Source: Psoroptes ovis (taxonomy: Eukaryota > Arthropoda > Arachnida > Sarcoptiformes > Psoroptidae). Taken from it: 64,000 nucleotides of DNA. The stretch is from the NCBI GenBank assembly GCA_002943765.1, contig PQWQ01000002.1, positions 4,588,001 through 4,652,000 on the forward strand. The letters run 5' to 3'. How positions within the stretch are numbered: position 1 is the first letter of the stretch; each line of letters begins with the position of its first letter. The notes under the pieces were generated by a model. That model was not told the origin of the DNA. It searched no databases and saw only the letters and a list, made by a program, of their open reading frames with translations. A program made the position numbers and the translations under genes. Below, piece by piece: positions 1 through 13,266 of the stretch.

Positions 1-537
1 AAACAATTATTATAGTTATCGTTTTTCGTATTTAAGCAAGACTTATTAGAACAAAATATATTTATTATAATGTCAATTCTTTCAATTAGCACCTGTTTTT
101 GTGTGTGATTTTTTTTTTATTTTTCAATTATTTGTAGATATAATACGAACAAAACAATTTTTTCCAAACATTCCAAACATGATTTTATTATTACTTGGAT
201 TTTCAAAATTTTTGATTTGTATAAAAAAGAAAAAAAATTTTAATCCATGTTTCTCTATTTTCTAATACAAAAATCATAATAAACAGTATGGATAATAGTC
301 GATTAAACAAAAAAAAGAAAAAAAAATCAATAATTTTATATATTACAATTCCATTACGAATATAGAGAATGTCAAAAAGTAATCCATTTATTGTTTTTAT
401 GATCAATGGTCAGGTTACGTTTATGGTCCACGACAATGATTTCCAATTTTTGATGAACATTTCAAGAAATTTGATAAAATTCTTGAAATTCGTACCGAAA
501 TCAATTGTCAAATCATTGTTTGAATGTTAATCCGAGG
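1..537. other. gene-poor start of window, downstream of eIF4E2
   Basis: AT-rich sequence with homopolymer runs of A and T and no frame resembling a protein. It probably holds the 3' UTR of the minus-strand eIF4E2 gene at its right edge. I see nothing else in it. Confidence 0.5.
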
Positions 538-1448
538 TTATTTATTGATACTGTTGCTGTTGTTGTTATTATTATTATTCATTTTATTACTATTTTTTGT
601 TATTTTTTTCAGTGCATCACTATGTAATTTATATTCCAGTATACAATTTGCTGGTAAATTCAATATTCGTTTTAATGTATCACGTATTCGTTGTTTAATT
701 TCATTATCATTACCATTACGATTCCAAACACAAATATAATCTTCTGTTTGTTTAGAATTTTGTGGAAACAAAAATATTATTTTTCATTTGGTAAATAATG
801 TTAATTTAAAACAAACCATAATAGCGGCAAGCAACAACAATGCCACAAATGTCATCATCGACCATAAATTGTTCACCAATAAATGCAAACAATAAATTTT
901 CCCAGAATCTTGAAGCAAGACCTTTTGGATTTAATTTAATTTAATATAATAAGAATTCATATTAGACACATTTATTTGAAATATCTCATCATAATCACCA
1001 ACCTTTGCGCAATCTCAATTTCCACATACCGCCATCTTTATTGGCTTCATCCTATGTAAATAAAGAAAAATAATCAAATAATTTTCGTCATTAATATTAA
1101 AAAATTAAGTTGATAAAGTTGGGAAAAATATTTACCTCCCATAGTGGTTTAATACCCGATTTAAATACATGTAAATCTGAATGTCCAGTCAGATCGTTTG
1201 GTCGCACCAAGTGAGTATAAACTGACCAAAAACTATTCAATGTATCAAATGTTGCAACTATTTTAAGATTTTGATCATAATTTTGTGAATTAGGTGTCAT
1301 TTTGCCACGATTTATTCCACGAAACCATACATCATATCGGTGTTGAAGCTTTTTAAGTTTGAAAACGAAAACACAATTAATATAATCTTTGAAATTTCAA
1401 GCAAATTATTGTCTATTGATTTACTTTGCAATCTTTATCATTCATCAT
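538..1448 (-). CDS. EIF4E2: eIF4E type 2 (4EHP), mRNA cap-binding translational repressor
   Basis: Five exons join in frame: 1448-1425, 1348-1136, 1051-1003, 921-817 and 743-538, giving about 198 residues. The protein carries the eIF4E fold signatures in order: HRYDVWFRG, a FW..Y.HLVRP stretch, DLTGHSDLHVFKSGIKPLWE, and RDTLKRILNLP. The sequence NYDQN puts a tyrosine where canonical eIF4E has its first cap-stacking tryptophan, and LTGHSD follows; both are characteristic of 4EHP. The second cap Trp is kept in PLWE. By family knowledge, 4EHP binds the m7G cap without recruiting eIF4G and represses translation with partners such as GIGYF. The C-terminus ends in an Asn-rich tail. The start is ATG at 1448; the 8-codon first exon makes the extreme N-terminus the least certain part. 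Confidence 0.9.
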
Positions 1449-1508
1449 TACTGATCCTTTTTCAAGCTGCTATTGTTGTGTTCAAGAAACAAATAGAAAC
1501 TATTGAAA
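1449..1508. promoter_or_regulatory. 60-bp divergent promoter between eIF4E2 and LCMT1
   Basis: The two start codons face away from each other with only 60 bp between them. Both 5' UTRs and both core promoters must therefore overlap in this gap or extend into the neighbouring gene. No TATA box is evident. Shared bidirectional control is an inference from spacing. Confidence 0.5.
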
Positions 1509-2487
1509 ATGTATAGCAATACTGAATGGACTAATAGCGAAGCAAGTCGCACAAAATTATGGTTATCGCAACAAAATTATTTAAAAGATGATTTTATTAA
1601 ATATTTTTGCCAACATTCAATGAAAAGAGCACCTGAAATAAATCGTGGTTACTTTGTACGATGTTATTCAATTGCTCATGCTGTAAAACGATTCTGTTCA
1701 AAAGATGGTGCTAACAGTCAAATTGTGAATATTGGTTCAGGTTTTGATACAATTTTCTGGAGGTAAAAAATTTGCAAATCAACTTTTAATAAAAAATTAA
1801 TTATTTAAATTTCAATAATGAAATAGATTGAAGACCGATCCTAACATCAAATTTGCCCGCTATGTTGATGTCGATGTTGATGACGTGATTGATAATAAAA
1901 TTCATGTCATACAAAAACATAATGAATTATTAGAACATTGTGGTAAAGTTGAAAAATCATCAACATCACAATTCGTTTCTGAATATTATAATGCGATAGC
2001 AATGGATGCAACAAAATCTATGCAATTAACAAGAAAATTATTACAAGATTGCCATATAAACAAGGATGATCCAATATTGTTCGTATTTGAATGTGTATTG
2101 CTTTATTGGCCTGAAGAATCGACTATAAATCTGTTGTACACATTAATGAAGACATTTCCTAAATGTAATTTTGTCATATTCGATATAGTCAATACAAATG
2201 ATAGATTTTCTGATTTAATGCAACAAACATTATGTGAACAGCATACACCATTGTTTGGTGCAAATTCATTCCGTTCACTTGATGAATGGCGCAGTAAATT
2301 GTCTAAAATTAATTGTAAAAATGTCAATGTATGGATTTTGAATGATGTTTACTCGAAATTAATCGATCCTCAAGAACGTGATCGTATTGAACAGATTGAA
2401 TTTTTCGATGAAATTGAATTATTAATTCAATTATTCAATCATTATTGTTTAGTAATGGCTAGTAATTATCAAGATTATACTTGGTAG
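1509..2487 (+). CDS. LCMT1: leucine carboxyl methyltransferase 1 (PP2A methyltransferase)
   Basis: Two exons, 1509-1762 and 1827-2487, separated by a 64-bp GT..AG intron, encode 304 residues. Known family role: methylates the C-terminal leucine of the PP2A catalytic subunit using S-adenosylmethionine, controlling assembly of PP2A holoenzymes in the cytosol. Seen here: the LCMT hallmark APEINRGY at residues 41-48, the SAM-binding loop IVNIGSGFDT at 72-81, ECVLLYWP after the beta-4 strand, and a C-terminal HYC motif shared with animal LCMT1. The start is the first ATG of the frame. Length is close to the human protein (about 334) with a shorter N-terminus. It lies head to head with eIF4E2. Confidence 0.93.
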
Positions 2488-2840
2488 CTGAATTCAATCA
2501 ATTTAATTAAACAGCATAATTCTACGATTTTATTCTTCAATTTTAATTGGATTTTGATTGAAATTTAATTAAAATTTTTTTTTCAATTTAAAATTTGAAT
2601 AAAATTTTCAAAATTTATCAATTCTCCTAATTTCAGCATCGACTATTCATGTCGAAATAGAGCTGTTTGTTTTTGTTTTTTCTTATTCTCGAAGGTGAAA
2701 ATAATTTTTTGTGTGTTTGTTCCTATTCAAATCAATAAAACATTACAAACACGTTTGTACCAAGTACGGTGGTGGTTAAATAATCAAATTTTCAAGGTGC
2801 TTTTTTTGAAAAAATTTAATTTTTTCGTTGAATTTTTAAT
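2488..2840. other. intergenic gap between LCMT1 and MIC60
   Basis: 353 bp of AT-rich DNA. It must contain the LCMT1 3' end and the MIC60 5' UTR. No motif I would name. Confidence 0.5.
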
Positions 2841-4498
2841 ATGCTTCGTTTGCATCCTAAATTGTTTCGAAAATTCTTTTCGGTAAATCATTTTATTAGA
2901 TTCATGTTGCATTAACAAATTGTTAATTTTTTTCTCCAAGATTCAACTTAATGGTACCAAACATTTTTCATCATCAACACAGAAATCATCGTATGTATTT
3001 ATTTTTATTGAATTTTTCAAACATTATTTATCTTCTGTTTTTATTTGAATTAGAAAACTTAAAGCAACACTTTTACTTGGTACTGGCGCTATAGCTGTCA
3101 CTTCAATAACATTGGCTTATGCAAAATATGATAAAAAATTTGCTGATGAATTGATAGCGTATGCACCTTTCATTAAAAGTTTTCTTGAAGATGCACCAAT
3201 CTCATCGAATGTCAAGAAAGATGATATTTATGAATTTCCTAAAAAGAAAACACCTAAATCGGTTGAAAATGAAAATAGTATTAGTGCTCAAAAACAACAA
3301 CAAAAAATTACGGATGAATCTAAATCTGAAATAGCAACATCAACACCGAAATTGATTGAGAAAAAAGAAGAAAAATCTCCCTTAATGCCCGAAGTACAAA
3401 TAGTAACTACACCATTTGAAAGTAAGCCTAGAACAACTGAAGATGATTTACAGAAAGAAGTCCAAAATCTCCAATTGAAGGTAAGAATTTCTGATTTCAT
3501 GATTCAATAATCAAGTTTCTGAAAATAAAGGCAGCAAATCCTAATGTAATGGAAGATGAATTCCGTGGACAACTGAAAAGATTGTTGTATGCATTCAATG
3601 AATTTTACGAAGAAAAACGTATTCTTTATGAAACCGAAAACAAGCGTAACCATGAAGTTGAAATGAAAAATTATCTTATCCAAGAAAGAGCGTCAATGTC
3701 TGAAGAATATGAAAAATCTATCAAAAAATTGAAACAAATGGAAAAACTTTTGGAAAGTAAATATTCATAATCAATGTTTTGATAAAGTAATTCAGTTTCA
3801 TTTTTCTTTTAGTACGAGATCAATTAGATAAACAAGAAAAAGCATCGAAAAAATTGTGGTTACTGAGTCAAACATTATCAAAATTACTTGAACATAATCG
3901 TACACTAAGTAATGAAGCAAAACCTATCAACATTCAAGAAAAAATTGAAATAATTCGCAAAGTAATTAATGAAAATTTTTCAAATGAACCATTGATACAA
4001 GTAGCAGTGAAAACATTACCGGAAAATGTTATGAAAAATGGTGTTTACAGTGAAGAAGATTTAATACGCCGTTATCATAATCTGCATAAAATATGTAATC
4101 GTGTCGCATTGGTTGATAAAGAATATACAAATATTTTTGGCTATCTAAAATCATATGCTTACTCATACATCAGACCATTGTTACAAATTGAATTCGAATT
4201 AGGTCCAAAACCGATCCGATGTAAACAAATACCATCTGAAGAATTTGAAGGAAAAATCGATATAGATCCAAATGAATGGGATGCATATGATATATTAGAA
4301 CGTGTAAAATTTTGTGTTGAAAATCGCAATCTAGAAATGGCAATACGTTATGCAAATCTGCTGAATGGTGAACCATATTCAGCTGCAAAAGATTGGATAA
4401 AAGATGCACGTGAACATTTAGAAGTGAAACAAGTAATGGAATTATTACAAAGTAAAATTGCATCAATAAATTTACATCAACTTTCTTTTAGTTCTTAA
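2841..4498 (+). CDS. IMMT: MICOS complex subunit MIC60 (mitofilin)
   Basis: Five exons (2841-2882, 2941-2990, 3054-3480, 3531-3756, 3813-4498) join in frame to about 476 residues. The N-terminus MLRLHPKLFRKFFS is Arg/Lys-rich and lacks acidic residues, as in a mitochondrial presequence. A Gly/Ala-rich membrane segment ending ITLAYAKYDK follows, matching the mitofilin inner-membrane anchor. A Lys/Glu/Ser-rich linker and a coiled coil (around NFYEEKR and EKSIKKLKQMEKLLE) lead to the conserved C-terminal mitofilin domain (RYANLLNGEPYSAAKDW, then a terminal helix). Family role: scaffold of cristae junctions. The protein is shorter than vertebrate MIC60 (about 750), mainly because the coiled-coil region is reduced. 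Confidence 0.92.
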
Positions 4499-4714
4499 TT
4501 TATTTCTAATGATAATTGAAATGAAAAATAAATTGTTGTTAATACATATTTTAATTAAATTCAAATGATTTTTTTTGATTAAAAACTGATTGACATTCAC
4601 CATCAGGGTGGAAATAGACAAAATTGTAAATTTTATCACAATTTTTTCTGCTAATTGCCGATAGTCACATTTTATAAAGCTTTAATTTGCTATGATTTTA
4701 AATTGAATAAAAGA

Positions 4715-7700
4715 ATGAAACAATTTCAGAATTATTTTTGGCAGATTATCACATTATTTTCAATTATAAAATGTCCAATTTCGGCTATTGCCGACGATGT
4801 GATCGGTTGCGGTGGTTTTGTGTTATCTAGTGTCAGTATTAAATATGAGCCGATCAAAATCAAATTGTAAATTTCTTTTGTATCAAATATTTTGCTACTT
4901 GTATCATTATTTTAATTTTTTCAATTTTTTATTACCAGATATACTGATCGTGGTATCATTAAATATATAAGTGATTGTGCACCAAATAATGGTTATTATT
5001 TCATACCATTATATGATCATGGTAAATATGTACTGCGTATAACGCCTCCAAATGGATGGATATTTGAACCAAGTGAAGTTGAATTCAATTTTGATGGAAA
5101 AACAGATCTTTGTTCAAAACAAACAGATATAAATTTTGTGTTCAAAGGTTTCACAATTTTTGGTAAAGTGATTAGCTTTAATTCGGATACCGGTCCAAAA
5201 GGCGTCCATATTACATTACGATCAAACGCTAATAATAATGTAATAAAGAAAAATGTTACGACTGAAGACGGATTTTATGAGTTTCATGAAGTGTTACCTG
5301 GACAATATCTAATTGAATCATCACATGAACGTTGGAAATTTTTACGCAATAATATTATTGTAAATGTCATAGATGATAATATTGATCATCGTCAAAATAG
5401 AAAAGAATCTGAACAACTTTGTCTTCTAGGTTTTACTGTTACTGGTAAAGTTGTAAGCGAAGGTCGTCCTATTCGTGGCGTACAATTTGCACTGTTTGGT
5501 GAAAATCCTAAACCAACGTTTGCTTTAGGTTGTCAAGAAAGTAAACCTAATTTTCTATCTAATTTGAAAACAAATTCGAAATATCACTATTTTTGTTATG
5601 TTTCATCTGATGAAAATGGTATCTTTCGCTTTGATTCATTACCAAATGGCAAATATATTGTATATAGTTTTTATGATGCTCAAAATATACGATTCGAAGT
5701 TTTACCGCATCAACATTTATTCGAAGTCAATAATAAAGATAGTGATGTTGGTGTATTATTTGAAATCGGTGGATTCACAATATTTGGACAAGTTTTAAAT
5801 CAACATGATCCTAAAGACAGAATAAAAAATGTCCATATTCATTTTATTGATGAAAACAAACGTTATGATGACATTGAAGTTTTAGTCACAGATGAAATGA
5901 ATGGTAAATTTTCAATCAATAATATTAAGACATCAAACTATATAATCCGAGCAACATCAGATCATTATCAATTTGATGAAATTAAATCATTAATATCACC
6001 AAATTCACCAAAGATTCCATTAATTTCACCTAGTAGATATGAAATTTGTGGCAGAATATTGTTCAAAAATCAAGAATTTAAAGATTTTGAAAATATTGAA
6101 TTATTAGTCATGGATTATCAAACAAAATCATTATTACAAACCATTATGATCGATAATGAAGAATTTTGTATATTTTTGCCGCATGGAAAATATCTACTGC
6201 AAATGAATACAATATTGAAATTTACACCAAATCAAATGGAAATCGTTGTGAATAAACCTCGTACTGATATTGTATTCAAACAAATGACAATAACTTTGAA
6301 TGGTAAAATTAAGCTTAAATCATCATTGCCAAATGAAAACGATTTTATGTTGATAAAATTATCAAATGACTATCTCACGAAAACATTAAAAATCAATGAT
6401 TTGGTCAAAAAGTCCAATAATTTATATGAATTCAAATTTGAAAATTTAATACCTGGTGATTATTCGATATCGATTGATGGTCAACAATCAAATCATTATT
6501 GTTGGAAAGAAAATTCGATCAATATAAAATTGATGGATGAAATAAGTTCAAATGAAGTTATATTTGAACAAAGTGGCTTTATTCTACAAATCAAGCTATC
6601 ACATTCATCTGATTTGTTTATTAAATATCCGAACGGGAAGCAAATTAAAATACCGAAAGAAACAATGAATATTGATCGTTTGATAAAACAATGTGTTGAA
6701 GAAAATGGTCAATATTCGATACAACCTAAAGGTTGTCATAAGTTTCTAACTAGAGAAAAGACTGAAACTATATTCAATACTGAAACAATGTCTGGTCAAA
6801 TCATAGAAATGACAGCATCACAACATTTGATTACTGCAAAAATAATGACAAATACAAATATCACCGATTTAAAAGTATTCATTAATGCTAAGTCAATCAC
6901 CGGTGAACGAAATAAAACAATCAAAATTACCGATGGTAAAAAACATGAAAATAATTTATTTGAATATAATCTAGAATTTTATGAAAATCCAATGTCAGAT
7001 ATTTATTTAGAGCCCAAATCATCACAATTGATATTCAAACCATTATTTTATCGATTTCAATTGAAAGATGATTGTTATCTGGACATGATCACATTCAATG
7101 GTCGTCCTGGTATATTCATTGATGGAAAAATTAGTCAAAAAATCCCAAATGTTCGAATAAACATTTATAATAATGAAACAAATCAAATTTTACAAACAGT
7201 TGAAACAAATAACAATGGTGAATATAAAGCAGGACCATTCGATGAAGAAATTGAATTAAAAATCGAAGCAATCAAAGAAGATTTTGTTTTTAAAGCATCA
7301 CCGAACAAGATAGGCTATTTTGAAGTGACAAAATTATCATCAATCAATACAATCATTGTCGATGAAAATGGTCAGCAATTGAACGAAGTTTTAGTCTCAT
7401 TGAGTGGTGGTGAAAATAATTTCCGCCGCAACAGTTATGTCAATAATGATGGGAAATTATTATTTGATAATTTACATTCGGGTCAATATTTTATTCGTTT
7501 TTTGAGAAAAGAATATGAATTTGAACCATCATCAAAAATGTTCAATATTGATAATGGTGATAATGTTGTTATCAAAGTTGTAGGACGTAAAGTTGCATTC
7601 AGTTGTATTGGAATGGTTAAATCATTGAATGATGAACCAGAACCAGATATTATTGTCGAAGCTGTAGGTATAAGAAATATTCTAGATAACAGCAGTGTAC

Positions 7701-8537
7701 AATGTACACAATTACAAGAGCAATCAACAAGTGAATCGGATGGATCATTTCGTATACTTGGATTATTGCCCGATTGTCAATATGTGATTCGTTTGAAAAC
7801 TGATCATTTAAAAAATAGAAATATAAGTAAATCAATACCAAAAGCACATTCAGTACGAGTACAAAATCAAGATGTTAATGATTTGAAATTTATTGTTTTG
7901 TATAAAAGTTTGCAAACAGATTTGACTGCTGCAATTCATACCAATGAAGAATATTTAAATACTATTTCGGTAAATATTCCTTAAATTGATTAAAATTCAT
8001 TTAGTCTATTAATTATTATTTTTTTCAAATGTACAGATAAAATTATATCTAACAAATGAACCAAATAATGTAATATTTCGGCAAACATTGCAAAATTCAT
8101 TCATATTTTTGCCAACATTACCGCTTGATAATGAAACATATACGATAAAATTAGATTCAAATCTGGATGATCAAATATATCAATATGAATCAATATATCA
8201 TTCAATACAAACAAATCAAAGCTATATACATTTAGATTTCGATTTCAATATTGAATATCGTCCAAAACAAGATCTAATGAATGAACATGAAATGACACAG
8301 AATTCATTTTATTCATTATTATTATTTTTATTCGGTTTAGCAATTTATAATTATCGTTATCTATTAGATGTTTATAATCGGACAACAATTACAAATATTG
8401 TAAATATACGTCAAATATTTATTAAAAATAATAACGGCAATAGCAATGAAAACAATTCATCAGCATCAACCTCGATGGATAATGATTCATATGGTGGTAG
8501 TAATAATAAAAAGAAAATGAAATCTAAAAAGAATTAA
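4715..8537 (+). CDS. NOMO1: NOMO-type ER membrane protein (nodal modulator, BOS complex)
   Basis: Three exons (4715-4866, 4939-7969, 8037-8537) give about 1,227 residues, almost exactly the length of animal NOMO. Seen: a signal peptide (residues 1-26, cut near SAIA), then GCGGFVL, typical of the NOMO mature start. A long series of beta-sandwich repeats follows, each opening with a GFTIFGKV-like strand and containing G.Y.F..L..G.Y segments. One transmembrane helix lies near the C-terminus (YSLLLFLFGLAIYNYRYLL), followed by a Lys-rich cytosolic tail. Family knowledge: NOMO pairs with nicalin and TMEM147 in the multipass translocon at the ER and spans the lumen. The start is the first in-frame ATG and is followed immediately by the hydrophobic signal sequence. 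Confidence 0.93.
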
Positions 8538-9420
8538 AATTTTCGTAATTTTCTTATTTAAATACAATTTTATTAATCTATTTTTCTTAAAAGAAATAAT
8601 CTCGATTCCATAATATATTTGTAAGTGCATTTCCATGTATGAAGTCAATAAAGGAAAAATGTTTTTTTTTCTTAAATCTTTTTTTTTCTATGGTCATTAA
8701 GATGTTCATACTATATTTCTTATCATTGTTTATTGTCTGCTGATTTTGTTAAGTGCATTTGTGTGCTATAGAATTTTCAATGGAAAAAAAATGTTTTTTG
8801 ACCGGTTCTACTTGTTTCGAATAAACTACAGTTATTGGTAACATTGAAATATGATTTTTTTTCTGTGTTGAAATATTTATTCATTTATCTCATTTAATTC
8901 AATTCATTTTTTTCTCAAAGAATGATCATTCGAGGAAGTGGGTTTTGCCATCGACATAATGATTCAGGGTAAAAATGACCTTTTTTTTCAACAACTCTTA
9001 GATTAATTAGTTTTGATTTGTCTGTAGATTTGATGGGTATTCACTTACACACACACACACACATATTATTGACAGTTTTCAGCCCAGAAAAAAAACCTTA
9101 AGAGAAATGAATGATAACGGTAATATCTTTACTTCTTCCATTTTTTTTTCTGCTGGCCATAAACCATAAATTCTTTGAAATAAATGAACAGTTTAAAGTC
9201 AATTTTGACCTGAAATTTTTTTTCAATTCATTTGGGCTTGAAATATTAAGAAAAAAAATCATTTTTATTTTATTCGAATAGAGAAAATAAAACAAAGCAT
9301 AGAATAAAAGTTTTCCGTGATTCAAATTTCATCCATTTTGAAATAATTCTTTTCATTAATTTTTTAAATTAAGTTGTTTCAATTTATTTTTTATTTTTTT
9401 TCAAACGAATCAACCGAAAA
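8538..9420. other. intergenic region before the secreted-protein cluster
   Basis: 883 bp of AT-rich DNA with T-runs and a (CA)7 run near 9049-9062. It marks the border between the housekeeping block and the gene cluster. No coding signal seen. Confidence 0.5.
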
Positions 9421-10553
9421 ATGCGTCTTTATATCGTTTTATTAATGACAATATCAATTGTACCATTAAGTATCATTTGTTTGAATGAAAATAATAAAGA
9501 AAAAACAAATGAATCAATTAAACAAAGCAAATATCAAGAACAACAATCAAGTGATATGGTTGTTGAATCTAAAATGGATAATGCTGCTTTATTTTCTCAA
9601 CAACTTAATAATGATCGATTAATATCATCTTTGATCAAATCAATTTTACGTATCACATCAAATGGCTTCAAATGTAAGTAATTTGATATTTTTAAATTCA
9701 TAATTTATTTTTGAATCAATCTTCAATTTTTTTTTGAACTTATAGCTGGCCTCGAAGCATCAGTTCGTGGTCTTTTCGATAAACCGTTTTCAGGTGCTGT
9801 AGCAGCTATCTCTATGGTCATTGGTGCTGTCGCAATTTTAGCATTTTATGAATCGCCAAGTAATTTGTTTTTTTCTCGAAGATTATTTTTGATTTTTTCT
9901 ATTTTTAAATTTTTTTTTTTCAAAAATTTTCTACTCTAGTATCACCATTACCAGTGCCACCGTTGCCCGATCCACCAGTTGGAAGATTTCCACCAGAACA
10001 TCCGATTTGGCCTTCGCATAATCGTGGAAAACAGCAAAAACAACAACAATCATATCAACCTAAACGTTCATCTATGCAACAATCTCCACCACCATTATTA
10101 TATTATCCAGCTAATAATTTCATGTTACCAGCTATTGGAATGAATAACAATTATAATCATAATTATCCAATTCAAAGATCAGATCCTGATATGATGATGG
10201 CAGCAAATGAAAAAATATTACGACCATCTATGCAACAAGTGCACAATAATTATAATCGATTTCATCAAATATCTCCTCATCCCATGATGTATAAGCCGCA
10301 TCCCCAATCACTGCATATACAGCCGAAACACCCCCAACTTCAGCAACAGCAGCAGTACCAGCCATTACATTTAAAAAAGCAGCAACAACAACTACAACAA
10401 CAACTTGGCACGAATCAAATCATTTCAAATCAGTTAAATTTAGACCAGCAAAATGAATCGAAAAATAATGAAATAATTGATGAAATGAAACAAAATGATG
10501 GCAACATTGATCATAATGATAATCATACAAATCAAACAGCAATTGCCGCATAA
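9421..10553 (+). CDS. cluster gene A: secreted/single-pass protein with Pro/Gln-rich tail
   Basis: Not recognised by name. Three exons (9421-9673, 9746-9859, 9940-10553), both introns phase 1, give about 326 residues. Seen: a signal peptide MRLYIVLLMTISIVPLSIIC, a charged spacer, then exon 2 encoding a Gly/Ala-rich hydrophobic stretch (FSGAVAAISMVIGAVAILAF) that could be a membrane helix. A Pro-rich segment (PLPVPPLPDPPVGRFPPEHP) and a long Gln/Asn/His-rich low-complexity tail follow. It is the first member of the cluster and is transcribed opposite to its neighbour B. No cysteines in the tail, unlike B and C. The exon plan of signal peptide, then hydrophobic exon, then tail with phase-1 introns matches K and I in the same array. 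Confidence 0.75.
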
Positions 10554-10950
10554 ATATTTGATTTTTTTTTCTTTGTTTTTTTTTGAAATTTGTAATTTTA
10601 ATTTTATTTTTATATCTTGAATCTTTTTTTAAAAGATTTGAAATTTTGATACTTTTGACAAATTTTCGATGGAAATAAGTAATTAAGTATTTTTTTTCTC
10701 AAATTAAAATTATAAATTTTTTTGGGGTTTTCGAATGCAATCAGAGATTGGTTTCGACTAAAAACCAGTCATTTTGTTTTTTCATTGCGCTTCTTGAAGA
10801 TGTGAAATGCAATTTTATTTTTTCGTTCTTCAAAACTGGTTTCGAAAAAAAAATTTAAAGCAACAAATATCGATAATGATGATAATGATAATAGTCTTAC
10901 CTTCCGCATTCAATAGTCTTTTTTGAACATTGCTGATTCATTGCATTGAT
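10554..10950. other. convergent gap between cluster genes A and B
   Basis: About 400 bp between two converging genes, holding both 3' ends. AT-rich with T- and A-runs; nothing else recognised. Confidence 0.4.
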
Positions 10951-12097
10951 TCATCGATTATGGAATTGTTTGAATTGTTTTTGAAGTGTTTGTCCATGCA
11001 TTTGTTGTTGTTTTGCTATCGCTGTTGTTTGATTATTATCATGACAATTATACAATTGTGAACAAGTTGCACCTTTGATCGAATTAGCTACAATTTCATA
11101 ATACATTTTTATTGAATTGATTATATTTAATTTATAATCAAAACGTTCAGCAACGATACTGCAAACAAAAATGACGAAAGAGAAAATTTTTACAAATCAA
11201 AAATAATCAATTAATCAATTTATAAGTTGAAATTCATCATTGAAAATTTACCCAAGCAAATTTAACAGTGACCATTCATAATTAGATAATTTTGGATATT
11301 TTGAATCTAATTTGATTGCATTTTGTATTACTTTGCATGAATAATATTTTCTACAATTTCCATCGAAAATTTTTTTATTCTAAAATTGGAAAATGCAAAA
11401 TTTATGATCAAAAGTTTTTCATATAAAATCCACAAGAAAGAACTTACCTGTAATGTTGTTTCGAGTAATGATAAAAATTTTTTAGTATCTTCATGATTCA
11501 ATAATGGTATTTGATTATTGTTTTGTTTATTTAATATTGAAAACGTTGAAAATGGATTCATATTGATATTATTATTATTATCATAATTGTTATTGTTGAT
11601 ATTGATCGATCGTTTAAAGCGTTTAGCATAAATAAAACCTATTTCAGACCGAAATGAAGATACAAATTTAATTTCTATTAGCATATATGAAATTCGCTAT
11701 AATAATAATAATCATGATAATACAGACCATTTGGCCAATTATTAAATGTTCGTGCCAATGTGAATAATAAAGGCAATAATGTTATTGTATAGATAATCGT
11801 ATTCATCAATGTATGATAGCTGATTCTTCGTGCATTCATTATGAAATAATTTTGCCGATCAACAATATTTTTGATCAATGATTCATTTAATGTTGTTGTT
11901 GCTGCTGTAGTAGTATCAAAAATTTTATTAATATTAGGATTATCATTCGATGAATCGTCGGTTGCATTAATATTTGTAATGATATTAGTATTTTTAGTAT
12001 TATCAATTTTCTCAATGTCTTGATGATAATGCGAATTGACCGATGATGAATAATAAATGATAAAAATAATGAATAAAGGTATAATCTTATGAATCAT
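10951..12097 (-). CDS. cluster gene B: secreted four-cysteine (DM4/12-like) protein
   Basis: Four exons (12097-11728, 11674-11448, 11379-11252, 11158-10951) join in frame to about 310 residues. Seen: signal peptide (MIHKIIPLFIIFIIYYSSSV), an Asn/Thr-rich spacer, and a hydrophobic segment (NTIIYTITLLPLLFTLA). A polybasic site AKRFKRS, fitting furin-type cleavage, follows, then an Asn-rich linker. The C-terminus contains CRKYYSC (Cys-x5-Cys) and, about 65 residues on, CSQLYNC. Four cysteines in two pairs after a basic site is the layout of the insect DM4/12 family (PF07841). The last exon is 208 nt with a phase-2 intron before it, exactly as in neighbour C. Function unknown; an extracellular disulfide-bonded domain is the likely product. 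The 53-bp first intron is the least certain junction. Confidence 0.7.
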
Positions 12098-13266
12098 TTT
12101 ATTTATTTTAAAATTACACTGCTTATGTATATTCTGATGATACAAATGACGATGAATGATCGAATTGATTGAATTTAAATTCAGAAAAAAAATTCCAAGA
12201 AATCAATCTATGATATCATCGTTTCATGCCCTTTATTGTTTCTTATATTCAACATATAAATTTTATTTGTCTGGCTGATTTGTATTCATTTAAAGTCATT
12301 TTTGGACATTATTTTTTGAAATAATGATGATAATGATGAGAATTTCGGTTGATTGCTTTCATCATCATCATCATTAACTGAAACAAAAACAAGCAAAAGA
12401 CAATCAACCAAAATGTTTATTCAACCAAATGAACGAAAAATCTAAATATCAAAAATAATAAGATTTAGCCAAAGCATTCTCGCAGTAACACACATTCGTA
12501 CACATTGTGTAAAGATACCTTTTGATTTGAACGAAATAAAGAAAAAAAGATGATAAAAACCTTGATTATTTTGATGCTTTTGTTCTTTTTTGTTTTGCGT
12601 TTCTTGTGTTCTATTGAAAAATTGCTAACAACCAAATACTAATGATCAAACTAACAAAACGAATAAACAAATGAAATCATTGTAATCATTGAAGTGAGAA
12701 TCATTCAAGATTATTTCATTTGTATATTTTTTTCGCTTAGGCATTTTAAGAAACCCCAAGAGAACAAGTTCAATTGTATTTTGATCATAGAAAAAAAAAT
12801 GTATTATAAAACAATGGAATTTAATGGTGATTTTAATAATGAAGGTCATCATTTTCATATTGTTGATGAACCATTAAAAGAAAATATGGGAAAGAAAATT
12901 TCTTTTGTTCTACAAATTTAATTCACCATATCAAAATTATTATTTAAACATGAATTTTATTTCATTTTATCTCATATTTTTTTATATTAGTAACAATAAA
13001 TTATCATCAATATATCATCAGTATTTACATGGGAAAAAAAAATTTCATATTTCATTTCATTCACAAATGTTTGTTTGATTTGTTGTTTTATTTTTTCGTC
13101 CAGGCGTAATCTTAGGTATAATGTATGCAAAACAAACAAAAATTTGAATAATTTAGTCAAAAAAAAAAAAAAAAAAAGATAAAAATAATATTTCAAAATG
13201 AAAATCAAAATGCTAAGTAGAAAATCAAATAAATCATATTGAACTTTTCTTCATTTTTTTTTCAAT
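12098..13266. other. intergenic region between cluster genes C and B
   Basis: About 1.2 kb with repeated TGATGA/TCATCA runs and an A-run near 13158. It must hold the B promoter and the C 3' end. Short frames here have no signal peptide or protein-like composition. Confidence 0.4.
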
